Source: Hyalangium gracile
GTDB lineage: Bacteria; Myxococcota; Myxococcia; Myxococcales; Myxococcaceae
DNA length: 64,000 nt
Reading direction: 5' to 3'
Assembly (NCBI RefSeq): GCF_020103725.1
Contig: NZ_JAHXBG010000026.1
Coordinates: forward strand, 1 to 64,000
Position numbers and translations under genes: made by a program. The notes beneath the pieces are model-generated. The model saw only the letters and a list, made by a program, of their open reading frames with translations, was not told where the DNA came from and did no database searches. Positions 1-7,456 of the stretch are shown here, piece by piece. How positions within the stretch are numbered: position 1 is the stretch's first letter; each line of letters begins with the position of its first letter.

Positions 1-420
1 CTGCACGATGTGCAGGGCCTTGCCGGAGGCCGGCAGCTTCATCCCACGCAGGGACTGGCCGTGGGGCGACGCGGTGTCGATGGTGCCCGCGTTGAGGAGG
101 ATGTCGTTGAAGTCGTCGCGCGGCTCGGCACCCTCGGGCAGGGCGGCCATCGCGTTCTCATCGACCTGGACGATCTTGAACGCGCCGTAGTCCGCGATGA
201 CCTGGACGTTGGCGCCGCTCTTCTCGAGCAGCTTCGCCTGCTCCGCGGACAGCTGCACCTTGTGCGTCGCGAGAGCCGGACGAACCACCTCGCGCTGCTG
301 CTCGGCCTCGTTGCTCGAGCCCTCGCAACCCAGCATCGACAACATTCCGACCAGCCCGAGCACGCGGGTGCTCTTGGCTCGCAGCCCCATTCTGGGGAGT
401 CGGCTTACTCGTTGTGCCAT
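1..420 (-). CDS. Secreted protein, probable S8 peptidase propeptide region (partial)
   Basis: The gene is read leftwards from an ATG at 420 and leaves the window, so only 140 N-terminal residues are visible. A GGGG ribosome site lies about 9 bases upstream. The N-terminus is basic, followed by a hydrophobic segment ending in MLSMLGCEG, a weak signal peptide with a possible lipobox. The rest, with phrases such as ANVQVIADYGAFKIVQVD and LLNAGTIDTASPHGQ, resembles what I remember of the N-terminal regions of myxobacterial subtilisin-like (S8) secreted proteins. The catalytic part would lie beyond the left edge. Family assignment is from memory of the motif and not from visible catalytic residues. 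Confidence 0.6.
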   Translation of the reverse strand, partial: MAQRVSRLPRMGLRAKSTRVLGLVGMLSMLGCEGSSNEAEQQREVVRPALATHKVQLSAEQAKLLEKSGANVQVIADYGAFKIVQVDENAMAALPEGAEPRDDFNDILLNAGTIDTASPHGQSLRGMKLPASGKALHIVQ

Positions 421-779
421 TGTGTATTGCCCCGACATCCGAGCGCGCCGGTATTGCGAACCCTCACGCGCTCAATGCGGGTTCGAAGGAATCGAGCCTC
501 GCATCTGACGAGAACTGTCTTCCGGGAGCGGAAACAGGTATCACATCGACACACTGAGTTTCAAATCGCCAACAAATCTTCGGGGTCACCAGAAGAAAGG
601 GAAAACCAGATTCTTGACGGGCGCGTTTCACTGCCAGTGGAGCGCTCGGCGGGGACATGGTGGTAGTGACACCCAGTTGCATCTACGGGGCGACGGGGGC
701 GGAGGGTGTCTTTCTCCCCTGAGCAGCCGGGCGGCCTCGCCCCGGGGGACAGGGATCGACTCGACAGCCTGAAGCGCCT
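421..779. other. Intergenic region between divergent genes
   Basis: This stretch of 359 bases separates the leftward secreted protein from the rightward cytochrome gene and must hold both promoters. Bases 540-620 are clearly AT-richer than their surroundings, as expected for a promoter zone. A TTGACG hexamer at 614-619 could be a -35 element, but I see no convincing -10 partner. No open frame here looks coding. Confidence 0.4.
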
Positions 780-2648
780 ATGCATCGAGCCATGAAGTCG
801 GTGGGAGCGCGCCTCCGCAGCCCATATCTCGCCTGGGGGCTCGGGCTCGGGGTCCTGGCCTTCGTGGCCGGCCTCGCGCTCCGGGCCACCGCCGTCGAGG
901 TGCGCACGCCGGTGCAACTGAGCGCGGTGGAGTACTCGGGCGCCTCGTCGTGCCAGCCGTGCCACCCGGACCACTTCGAGAGCTGGCGGCGCACCTTCCA
1001 CCGGACGATGACGCAGGAGGCGTCACCGGGCGCGGTGCAGGGGGACTTCAGCGGGGTGAGCTTCACCTACGAGGGCGTCACCTCCCGCTTCCTGCGCGAC
1101 GGCGAGCGCTTCGTCATCGAGACGCTGGACGGACAGGGCCGCATGCGGCGCCAGGAGGTGGCGCGCACGGTGGGCTCGCGGCGCGTGCAGCAGTACCTGG
1201 TGCGCGAGGGGGACCGGTACATCCGGCTGCCTGTCGCGTGGGACATCGAGGGCCGGCGCTGGTTCCACCTGGCGGGCGGCTTCCTGGATCCGGACGGGAT
1301 GGACTTCAACACCCACCGCGCGCTGTGGGACGCCAACTGCATCTTCTGTCACAACGTGAAGGCGCAGCCCCGCTACGACTGGGAGCGGGGCAGGTTCGAC
1401 AGCCACGTGGCGGAGCTGGGCATCGCCTGCGAGGCCTGCCACGGGCCGGGCACGGAGCACGCGGCGCGCAACCGGATGCCGCTGCGCCGCTACTACCTGC
1501 ACTACTCCGAGGCGCCGGATCGCTCCATCGTCAACCCCACGCGGCTGGAGCCGCTGCGGCGGATCCAGGTCTGCGGCCACTGCCACGGCCAGCGCCTGCC
1601 CTCGCCCATCGATCGCATCCGCCAGTTCCTCTCCGAGGGAGATCCGTACACGGCGGGGGAGGACCTGTCCGCGTACACGCGGCCGCTGTATCGCGAGAGC
1701 CACCTGGAGGGGGTGGATGTGACGCTGCGCTTCTGGAAGGACGGGACGCCGCGCCTCAGCGCGTACGAGTACCAGGGGCTGCTGATGTCCCGGGACTTCC
1801 AGCGCGGCGGGCTGACGTGCCAGCACTGCCACTCGATGCACGGCGGGGACCCGAAGGGGATGATCACGCAGGAGAAGCGCGGGCCCGCGGCGTGCCAGGA
1901 GTGCCACGGAGACATCGTGGCGAAGGCCGCCGAGCACAGCCGGCACCGCGAGGGCTCCTCGGGCACGGACTGCTATGCCTGCCACATGCCGAAGATCGCG
2001 TACGGCATCATGCGGCTGCACCCCACGCACCGCATCCAGTCGCCGGATCCCTCGCGGGCCTGGCGCCACGAGATGCCGGAGGCGTGCACGCTGTGCCACA
2101 CGGACCGGAGCGCGCGGTGGGCGGCGGAGACGCTGCGCGGGCAGCAGGGCCAGCCGCCTCCGGAGGACCTGCCCTCGGAGCCGGCCTTCGCGGTGGCGGA
2201 GATGGTCCGGACGCTGCTGTCGGGGGACGTGGTGCAGCGCGCGGTGGCGGCGTCGGCGCTGGGAGATGCGCGGAGCTACACGGCGCAGCCATTGGCGCGG
2301 CTGTGGGCGGTGCCCTTCCTGCTCCAGGGGATGGAGGACAACTACTCCTCCATCCGACGGCTCTCGTGGCTGTCGCTCGAGGCGCTCGTGGCTCGGGCGG
2401 GGGAGGCGCGCCCGGCGCTGAAGGGCTCGGCGGGGCAGGTGCCGCGCTTCGAGCCCCAGGCCTCCGCCGAGGAGCGGGCTCGGGTGGTGCGCAGCTGGCG
2501 TCAGTGGTGGGCGGCCCTGGACAAGGGTGATATTCCCCGGCCCGACGCGTCGGTTCCGCTGGATGCCGCGATGGAGCCGATCCCCGCCGTGGTCGAGCAG
2601 CTCCTGGAGAGGCGCGCGGCGCAACCTCCCATCCAGATAGGGGAGTGA
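780..2648 (+). CDS. Octaheme c-type cytochrome with C-terminal helical (HEAT-like) region
   Basis: The protein has 622 residues. A membrane anchor or uncleaved signal spans about residues 18-36. Eight CXXCH heme sites follow (CQPCH, CIFCH, CEACH, CGHCH, CQHCH, CQECH, CYACH, CTLCH), the first at residue 58. It therefore belongs with multiheme cytochromes of the c554/NrfA-like world and should act in periplasmic electron transfer. The last 180 residues have no heme site and are rich in Ala/Leu/Arg helices like HEAT repeats, an addition I do not associate with plain cytochrome c554. An alternative ATG at 792 is possible. The next gene starts one base after the stop, so the two are cotranscribed. 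The redox partner and substrate cannot be read from sequence. Confidence 0.85.
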   Translation: MHRAMKSVGARLRSPYLAWGLGLGVLAFVAGLALRATAVEVRTPVQLSAVEYSGASSCQPCHPDHFESWRRTFHRTMTQEASPGAVQGDFSGVSFTYEGVTSRFLRDGERFVIETLDGQGRMRRQEVARTVGSRRVQQYLVREGDRYIRLPVAWDIEGRRWFHLAGGFLDPDGMDFNTHRALWDANCIFCHNVKAQPRYDWERGRFDSHVAELGIACEACHGPGTEHAARNRMPLRRYYLHYSEAPDRSIVNPTRLEPLRRIQVCGHCHGQRLPSPIDRIRQFLSEGDPYTAGEDLSAYTRPLYRESHLEGVDVTLRFWKDGTPRLSAYEYQGLLMSRDFQRGGLTCQHCHSMHGGDPKGMITQEKRGPAACQECHGDIVAKAAEHSRHREGSSGTDCYACHMPKIAYGIMRLHPTHRIQSPDPSRAWRHEMPEACTLCHTDRSARWAAETLRGQQGQPPPEDLPSEPAFAVAEMVRTLLSGDVVQRAVAASALGDARSYTAQPLARLWAVPFLLQGMEDNYSSIRRLSWLSLEALVARAGEARPALKGSAGQVPRFEPQASAEERARVVRSWRQWWAALDKGDIPRPDASVPLDAAMEPIPAVVEQLLERRAAQPPIQIGE

Positions 2649-2649
2649 C

Positions 2650-3102
2650 GTGACGAGCCAGAAGAAGACGGAGGCTTCCGCTGCCGAGGGCCGTGCCCGG
2701 GTGCACGCCCGGTTCGGCTGGACGCTGCTCTTCGTGTCGCTGGCGTTCGGCTCGGTGATGGAGGCGCTGGAGGGCTTCCGGTGGGTGTCGTTCGTGGCGG
2801 ACGCCTGGAAGCAGCGGCTCTGGTCGCTGGCGCACTTCCATGGCGCGGCGCTGGGGCTGCTGAACCTCATCTATGTGCAGTGGGCGGACACGCCGACGCT
2901 GAGCGTGGGGCGTCGCACGTCCGCCTCCCGGGTGCTGATGGTGGGCAGCGTGGGGATGCCGCTGGGCTTCCTGCTCGGAGGCATTGCGCACCCGGAGGGA
3001 GATCCCTCGCTGGGCATCATCCTGGCGCCGGTGGGAGCCCTGCTGGTGCTCTACACCGTGGCCGTGCAGACGCTGGCGGTGTGGCGCCGCTCCGGGGAGT
3101 GA
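2650..3102 (+). CDS. Small four-helix membrane protein, cytochrome partner
   Basis: The protein has 150 residues and starts at GTG, with its GGGGAG ribosome site lying inside the end of the cytochrome gene. Hydrophobic segments at roughly 23-40, 66-82, 97-113 and 121-141 predict four transmembrane helices. No cofactor motif is evident, although His 64 and His 68 near the second helix could be heme or quinone ligands. One base separates it from the octaheme cytochrome, which suggests it anchors or serves that protein in the inner membrane. I do not recognise the family. Confidence 0.7.
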   Translation: MTSQKKTEASAAEGRARVHARFGWTLLFVSLAFGSVMEALEGFRWVSFVADAWKQRLWSLAHFHGAALGLLNLIYVQWADTPTLSVGRRTSASRVLMVGSVGMPLGFLLGGIAHPEGDPSLGIILAPVGALLVLYTVAVQTLAVWRRSGE

Positions 3103-3108
3103 CGGGGC

Positions 3109-3903
3109 TCAGCCCTCACCGCCAGGGGAGACATGGAGCACCTTGCGCAGGAACTCGCGGGTGCGCGGCTGCGAGGGCTGGGTGAAGATGCGCGAGGGCG
3201 GGCCCTGCTCCAGGACGGTGCCCGCGTCCAGGACGACCACGCGGTGGGCCACCTCTCGGGCGAAGGCCATCTCGTGCGTGACGACGAGCATGGTCATGCC
3301 TTCGCGGGCCAGGCCCTGCATCACCTGGAGCACCTCGTCGGCCAGCTCGGGGTCGAGCGCGGAGGTGGCCTCGTCGAAGAGCATCACCTCCGGCTCCATG
3401 GCGAGGGCGCGGGCGATGGCCACCCGCTGCTGCTGACCGCCCGAGAGCCGGGCCGGGTACTCGTCCTTCCGGTCGAGCAGCCCCACGCGCTCCAGGAGCC
3501 GCAGGCCGATGGTCTCCGCCTGGACGCGCGGCAGGCCCTTCACCCGGAGGGGGGCCTCGATGACGTTGCCCAGGGCCGTCATGTGGGGGAAGAGGTTGAA
3601 GCGCTGGAAGACCATGCCGATGTGGGTGCGCTGCCGATCCACCTCGGCCTCGGGCCGCGGCACGAGCCGGCCTTCCTTCTCCTGCCGTCCCAGCAGCTCG
3701 CCGCGCAGCCAGATGCGCCCTTGAGTTGGGGTCTCCAGGTAGTTGAGGCAGCGCAGCAGCGTGGACTTGCCGCAGCCGCTCGGGCCGATGATGACGACGA
3801 CCTCGCCGGTGGCTACTTCCAGGTCGATGCCTCGGAGCACCTCGCGGTCACCGAAGGACTTGCGCAGTCCCTCCACGCGGATGATGGGGGCGCTCATGTT
3901 CAT
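3109..3903 (-). CDS. Polar amino acid ABC transporter, ATP-binding subunit
   Basis: This 264-residue ATPase of the GlnQ/HisP type energises import of a polar amino acid. The Walker A motif GPSGCGKST lies at 40-48, the Q-loop near 100, the signature LSGGQ at 153-157 and Walker B VMLFDE at 173-178. A typical switch His follows in VVTHEMAFA. Its ATG overlaps the TGA of the upstream fused permease gene in an ATGA, which fixes the start and indicates translational coupling. Together the two genes make a complete importer. Substrate specificity is inferred only from the family. Confidence 0.95.
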   Translation of the reverse strand: MNMSAPIIRVEGLRKSFGDREVLRGIDLEVATGEVVVIIGPSGCGKSTLLRCLNYLETPTQGRIWLRGELLGRQEKEGRLVPRPEAEVDRQRTHIGMVFQRFNLFPHMTALGNVIEAPLRVKGLPRVQAETIGLRLLERVGLLDRKDEYPARLSGGQQQRVAIARALAMEPEVMLFDEATSALDPELADEVLQVMQGLAREGMTMLVVTHEMAFAREVAHRVVVLDAGTVLEQGPPSRIFTQPSQPRTREFLRKVLHVSPGGEG

Positions 3904-5387
3904 GTGCCTCGCGCCTCCAGGCGGCGCTCCAGTCGCTGGGCGAGAGCGGACAGCGCCACGACGATGATCAGGTAGCCGACGGCGGCCCAGGCGTACACCT
4001 CCGGGCGCAGGTAGGTGCCCGCGAGCTGCTTCGTCTCGTAGAGCATCTCCGGCAGGGCGATGACCATGACCAGCGAGGTGTCCTTGGAGAGCGCCGCCAG
4101 CTCGTTGACGAGCGGAGGGATGAGGCGGCGGAACGTCTGGGGCAGGATGACGCGGCGCATGGCCAGCTCGTGGCTCATGCCCAGGGCGCGGGCTGCCTCC
4201 ATCTGTCCCTTGTCGATGGACTCGATGGCGGCCCGGAAGATCTCCGCGATGTAGGCCGCGGCGTTGAGCGAGAGCGCGACGAGCCCCGCGGCCATGGGGC
4301 CCAGGCGGACGCCCATCATCAAGGGCAGCGCGAAGAAGATGAAGAGGAGCTGGAGCAGGAGCGGAGTTCCGCGGAACAGGGTGATGTAGGCCGTGGCCAC
4401 GCCACGGAAGACAGAGCGGCGGGAGATGCGCGCCAGCGCCACGAGCAGCCCCAGCGCGATGCCACAGGCCCCGGAGCCGAGCGTGAGCTGCAGCGTGACT
4501 CCGAGCCCCTGGAGCACGCGGGGCAGGACCACCTCGAGGGAGAAGGTCCAGAAGCCCTGGGGCTTCACGGCCTGCCCCAGCTCTCCGCCGAACCAGCGCT
4601 CGGAGAGGCGCTTCAGCTCGCCGCTGGCGCGGATGTCCTCGAAGGCCTGGCGGATGGCGGCGGTCAGGTCCGCGTCCTGCTTGTTGATGGCGATGCCGAT
4701 GGGCTCGGGCTCGAGCGCCTGGCCGGTGATGACGAAGCTGTCATCCCGGCGGGAGAAGAAGCGGCCCACGGGCTCGTCGATGACGATGACGTCGGCCTGG
4801 CCGGACTTCACGGCGGCGAAGCACTCGGTGGCGCCAGGGAAGGGGCGGATCTCCTGGACGGCGACGCCACGTTGCTGGAGCTGCTCCACGAAGCGCTGCG
4901 AGGTGGTGTTCGTCTGCACGGCGACGCGGTGGCCGGCGAGCTCCTGCTCGGTGCGGATGGTGCGGCCCCGGGTGGTGACGAAGACCTGGGACATGCGCGC
5001 GTACTCGATGAAGTCGACCTGCTGCTGGCGCGCGGGGGTGATGTTCATCGACGACAGGATGATGTCGTAGCGCCCGGAGGTGAGCCCGGCGAGGATGCCG
5101 TCCCAGTCCATGACGACGAACTGCGCGGAGACACCGAGCCGGCGGGCAATCTCCCGAGCGAGATCGACGTCGAAGCCCACGGGCTGACCGCCCTCCAGGA
5201 ACTCCATGGGAGGGTAGGTGGCGTCGATGGCCACGCGCAGCACCCCCGCGGCCTGGACCCGAGCGAGGGCTCCGCCCTGAGCGGCAACGGGAGGAGCGGT
5301 GGTACTCCTCGGCTCATCGCCACGGGCGAGGCTCGGGAGGAGGACCGCCAGCAGGAGACACCCGATGGTGAGGCTCCAGCGCTTCAT
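3900..5387 (-). CDS. Fused amino acid-binding protein and ABC permease
   Basis: The 495-residue protein joins two normally separate parts of a polar amino acid importer. Residues 1-23 are a signal peptide. About 45-270 form a periplasmic binding domain (SBP family 3; note LRVAIDATYPPMEF and GFDVDLAREIARRLGV). About 285-490 form a HisM/GlnP-type permease, with the EAA loop around EAARALGMSHELAM that contacts the ATPase. Such fusions are known in some bacteria. They tether the receptor to the channel and remove the need for a free binding protein. The ATPase gene follows with an ATGA overlap. No regulator is adjacent. Confidence 0.93.
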   Translation of the reverse strand: MKRWSLTIGCLLLAVLLPSLARGDEPRSTTAPPVAAQGGALARVQAAGVLRVAIDATYPPMEFLEGGQPVGFDVDLAREIARRLGVSAQFVVMDWDGILAGLTSGRYDIILSSMNITPARQQQVDFIEYARMSQVFVTTRGRTIRTEQELAGHRVAVQTNTTSQRFVEQLQQRGVAVQEIRPFPGATECFAAVKSGQADVIVIDEPVGRFFSRRDDSFVITGQALEPEPIGIAINKQDADLTAAIRQAFEDIRASGELKRLSERWFGGELGQAVKPQGFWTFSLEVVLPRVLQGLGVTLQLTLGSGACGIALGLLVALARISRRSVFRGVATAYITLFRGTPLLLQLLFIFFALPLMMGVRLGPMAAGLVALSLNAAAYIAEIFRAAIESIDKGQMEAARALGMSHELAMRRVILPQTFRRLIPPLVNELAALSKDTSLVMVIALPEMLYETKQLAGTYLRPEVYAWAAVGYLIIVVALSALAQRLERRLEARGT

Positions 5388-5429
5388 GGGCCGAACGTAC
5401 CGTTCTTTCGGCCTCGCAGCGCGACGGGA

Positions 5430-5461
5430 CTGGGAGCTCGGTGCGTTTTTCGAGCTCCCAG
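5430..5461 (-). terminator. Terminator-like hairpin downstream of the C69 peptidase gene
   Basis: A perfect 11-bp inverted repeat (CTGGGAGCTCG / CGAGCTCCCAG) with a 10-base loop lies 24 bases beyond the stop of the leftward peptidase gene. It is placed where a transcript end is expected, between two leftward genes. The T run is in the loop and not after the stem, so it is not a textbook intrinsic terminator. It could instead protect a 3' end. Confidence 0.5.
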
Positions 5462-5484
5462 GAGCCGTGTTACTCCAACCCGCC

Positions 5485-7182
5485 TCAGGGAGGCGGCGCG
5501 ACCGTGGGCTTCTGCTCGGGCTTGGCCGCCGGGGCCGGAGTCGCGGCCGGGGCGGGCTTCTTCTCGGGCTCGGCGGGCATCTCCAGCCGCTTGCCCGTGT
5601 CCCGCGCGATGTGCCGGTACCACGCGTCCGGGTACTTGGGGTGGTTCACCTTGCCCTGCTCGTCCCGCACGTTGCCGTCGATGTACTTCACCAGCAGGTT
5701 CTCACCCAGCTTGCGCCAGCGCGTGTGGACCTTCTCGCCCTGCTGCATCGAGTACTGCGTCAGGTACTGGCGAGCCTCCTCGGGGTTGCGCTTGTACTGC
5801 TCCAGCGCCGTCTTCTCGATGTCCGCCTGATCCGCGACGAACTGGCCCTCCAGCGCGTCCTGCTCCTTCTGGACGTCCACCGAGATGTCGCTCCAGCGCG
5901 CGTACGTCTGGTTCGACACCCAGTTGAACACCCAGAACGCCGAGTCCCACGAGAACTTGCCGCGGCTGCCCACGCCCTGCGCGAAGTTCTTCGGAGCCTG
6001 CCGGATGCCCGCGTACATCGGCGTGTAGACCGTCAGCGCCGTGTCATCCACGCCGAACCAGAGCACGCCGCCCACGTGCGACGGCATCCAGTCGCGCATC
6101 TGCGCCACGAAGGAGAAGCCCGTCTGCTGCGTGGAGATGGCGCGCTCGTTCACGTACTTCTTCCCGTCCACCTCCCACGTCAGCGGGCGCCAGCGGTACG
6201 GCGCCGCATACGGCCCGGCCCCGATGTCCTTCGACATGTCCAGCGGCGTGCCCTGGAAGTGGTCTCGCATCAGCGCCATCGCGTCCTGCACGGACAGCTT
6301 CCGGTCCGGCTTCACCCACAGCGGCAGGCGCTTGCTCGGCGACGAGCCATCCGCGTACTCCACCCCCAGCTTCAGCGAGGGCGCCGCGCGCCGGAAGATG
6401 CTCCACACCCGGCCCTCGGCGAACCGCTGCCCCTCGAAGTCGAGCGGGTGGTACGTGTCCGCGAAGCTGAAGTCCTTGTCCGCGCCCTTGAACCAGCCCT
6501 TCTCCCGAGCGAAGGAGATGACGTCGGGCGAGTAGAGCGTGTCCGGATCGTTCAGCGGGAACTGGCGGATGCGCGCCTGGTTGGCATGCGCGGAGATGTA
6601 GCCCTCCGGCAGCTTGCGAGCCACCCACACCGCGCCCTTCTGCCCCGCGCCCTTGCCGATCATCTCCAGCAGCCACACCTCCTTCGGGTCGGCGATGGAG
6701 AACGACTCGCCGGTGGAGGCATAGCCGTGCTCGGCCACCAGGCGCGTCATGACCTGGATGGCCTCGCGAGCCGTCTTCGAGCGCTCCAGGGCGATGTAGA
6801 TGAGCGAGCCGTAGTCGATGATGCCGGTGGGGGCCTCCAGCTCCTTGCGGCCCGTGAAGGTGGACTCGCCGATGGAGAGCTGGTGCTCGTTCATGTTGCC
6901 CACCACCGTGTAGGTGACGGGCGCCTCGGGGATCCGCCCGAGGAACTTCCCCGTGTCCCAGTCGTGGATGTCGCGCATGGCGTTGGGGCCATGGCGCCGC
7001 GCGGGCGTGTAGTACAGCTCGCCGTAGAGCTCGTGCGAGTCCGCGCTGTAGGTGATGAAGGTGGCGCCGTCCGCCGTGGCCCCCTTGGACACCAGCATGC
7101 TGGTGCACGCGAGGGCAGGGGGAGCGATCAGGGCCGCCGTGACGGGGAGCGCCGTGAGGAGGGACGTCATGCGTCGGGTCAT
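5485..7182 (-). CDS. C69 family dipeptidase (PepD-like), exported
   Basis: The 565-residue protein begins with a signal peptide ending in ALA, immediately followed by Cys26 in CTSMLVSKGATADG. In family C69 (N-terminal nucleophile hydrolases) the catalytic Cys becomes residue 1 after processing, and here signal cleavage itself would expose it. Further family signatures are TYSADSHELYGELY and GNMNEHQLSIGEST. The expected role is hydrolysis of short peptides in the cell envelope. The tail from about residue 535 is rich in Pro, Ala and Lys and looks like a disordered linker. The gene stands alone between the amino acid importer and the divergent cation ATPase. It may supply amino acids to that importer, which is inference from position. 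Confidence 0.9.
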   Translation of the reverse strand: MTRRMTSLLTALPVTAALIAPPALACTSMLVSKGATADGATFITYSADSHELYGELYYTPARRHGPNAMRDIHDWDTGKFLGRIPEAPVTYTVVGNMNEHQLSIGESTFTGRKELEAPTGIIDYGSLIYIALERSKTAREAIQVMTRLVAEHGYASTGESFSIADPKEVWLLEMIGKGAGQKGAVWVARKLPEGYISAHANQARIRQFPLNDPDTLYSPDVISFAREKGWFKGADKDFSFADTYHPLDFEGQRFAEGRVWSIFRRAAPSLKLGVEYADGSSPSKRLPLWVKPDRKLSVQDAMALMRDHFQGTPLDMSKDIGAGPYAAPYRWRPLTWEVDGKKYVNERAISTQQTGFSFVAQMRDWMPSHVGGVLWFGVDDTALTVYTPMYAGIRQAPKNFAQGVGSRGKFSWDSAFWVFNWVSNQTYARWSDISVDVQKEQDALEGQFVADQADIEKTALEQYKRNPEEARQYLTQYSMQQGEKVHTRWRKLGENLLVKYIDGNVRDEQGKVNHPKYPDAWYRHIARDTGKRLEMPAEPEKKPAPAATPAPAAKPEQKPTVAPPP

Positions 7183-7366
7183 GGCGGCGGATGCTATCAG
7201 TCCTCTGCCCGATGGGAACCGCGGTGTCCCTCGGGTGGGCCTTCACCGTCACTGGGAGGGACCGCGAGACGCGCCGGAGGCTGCCGCGGTGCGGCCCTGC
7301 GGCCGAGCGGCGCAGCGCACGTCTCCTCCAGTGAGCCGGCGTGTGCACCTCCCGGGCTGAAGGCCG

Positions 7367-7408
7367 CGCAAACCCTGCACGTGCGCCCAGGAGGTCGCAG
7401 GGTTTGCG
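7367..7408 (+). promoter_or_regulatory. Perfect 12-bp inverted repeat upstream of the cation ATPase
   Basis: CGCAAACCCTGC at 7367-7378 is repeated in inverted orientation at 7397-7408 with an 18-base spacer, ending 48 bases before the ATPase start codon. This is the position expected of an operator or an upstream leader hairpin controlling the pump. The rest of the 274-base spacer (7183-7456) shows no gene. The function is inferred from symmetry and position only. Confidence 0.5.
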
Positions 7409-7456
7409 GGAGGCAGCCCACTCCGGCGAACCGTCGCGACTGGCTTGGGAGGTGCA

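Noticed and set aside
667-682. TGACACCCAGTTGCAT as a sigma-54 promoter for the cytochrome gene
   Set aside because: The GG of the -24 element is GA, and the spacing to TTGC is one base short.
5430-5461. Hairpin as an operator for the amino acid importer
   Set aside because: It lies 43 bases upstream of the importer start but only 24 bases after the peptidase stop on the same strand, so a 3'-end hairpin is the simpler reading, though a regulatory role is not excluded.
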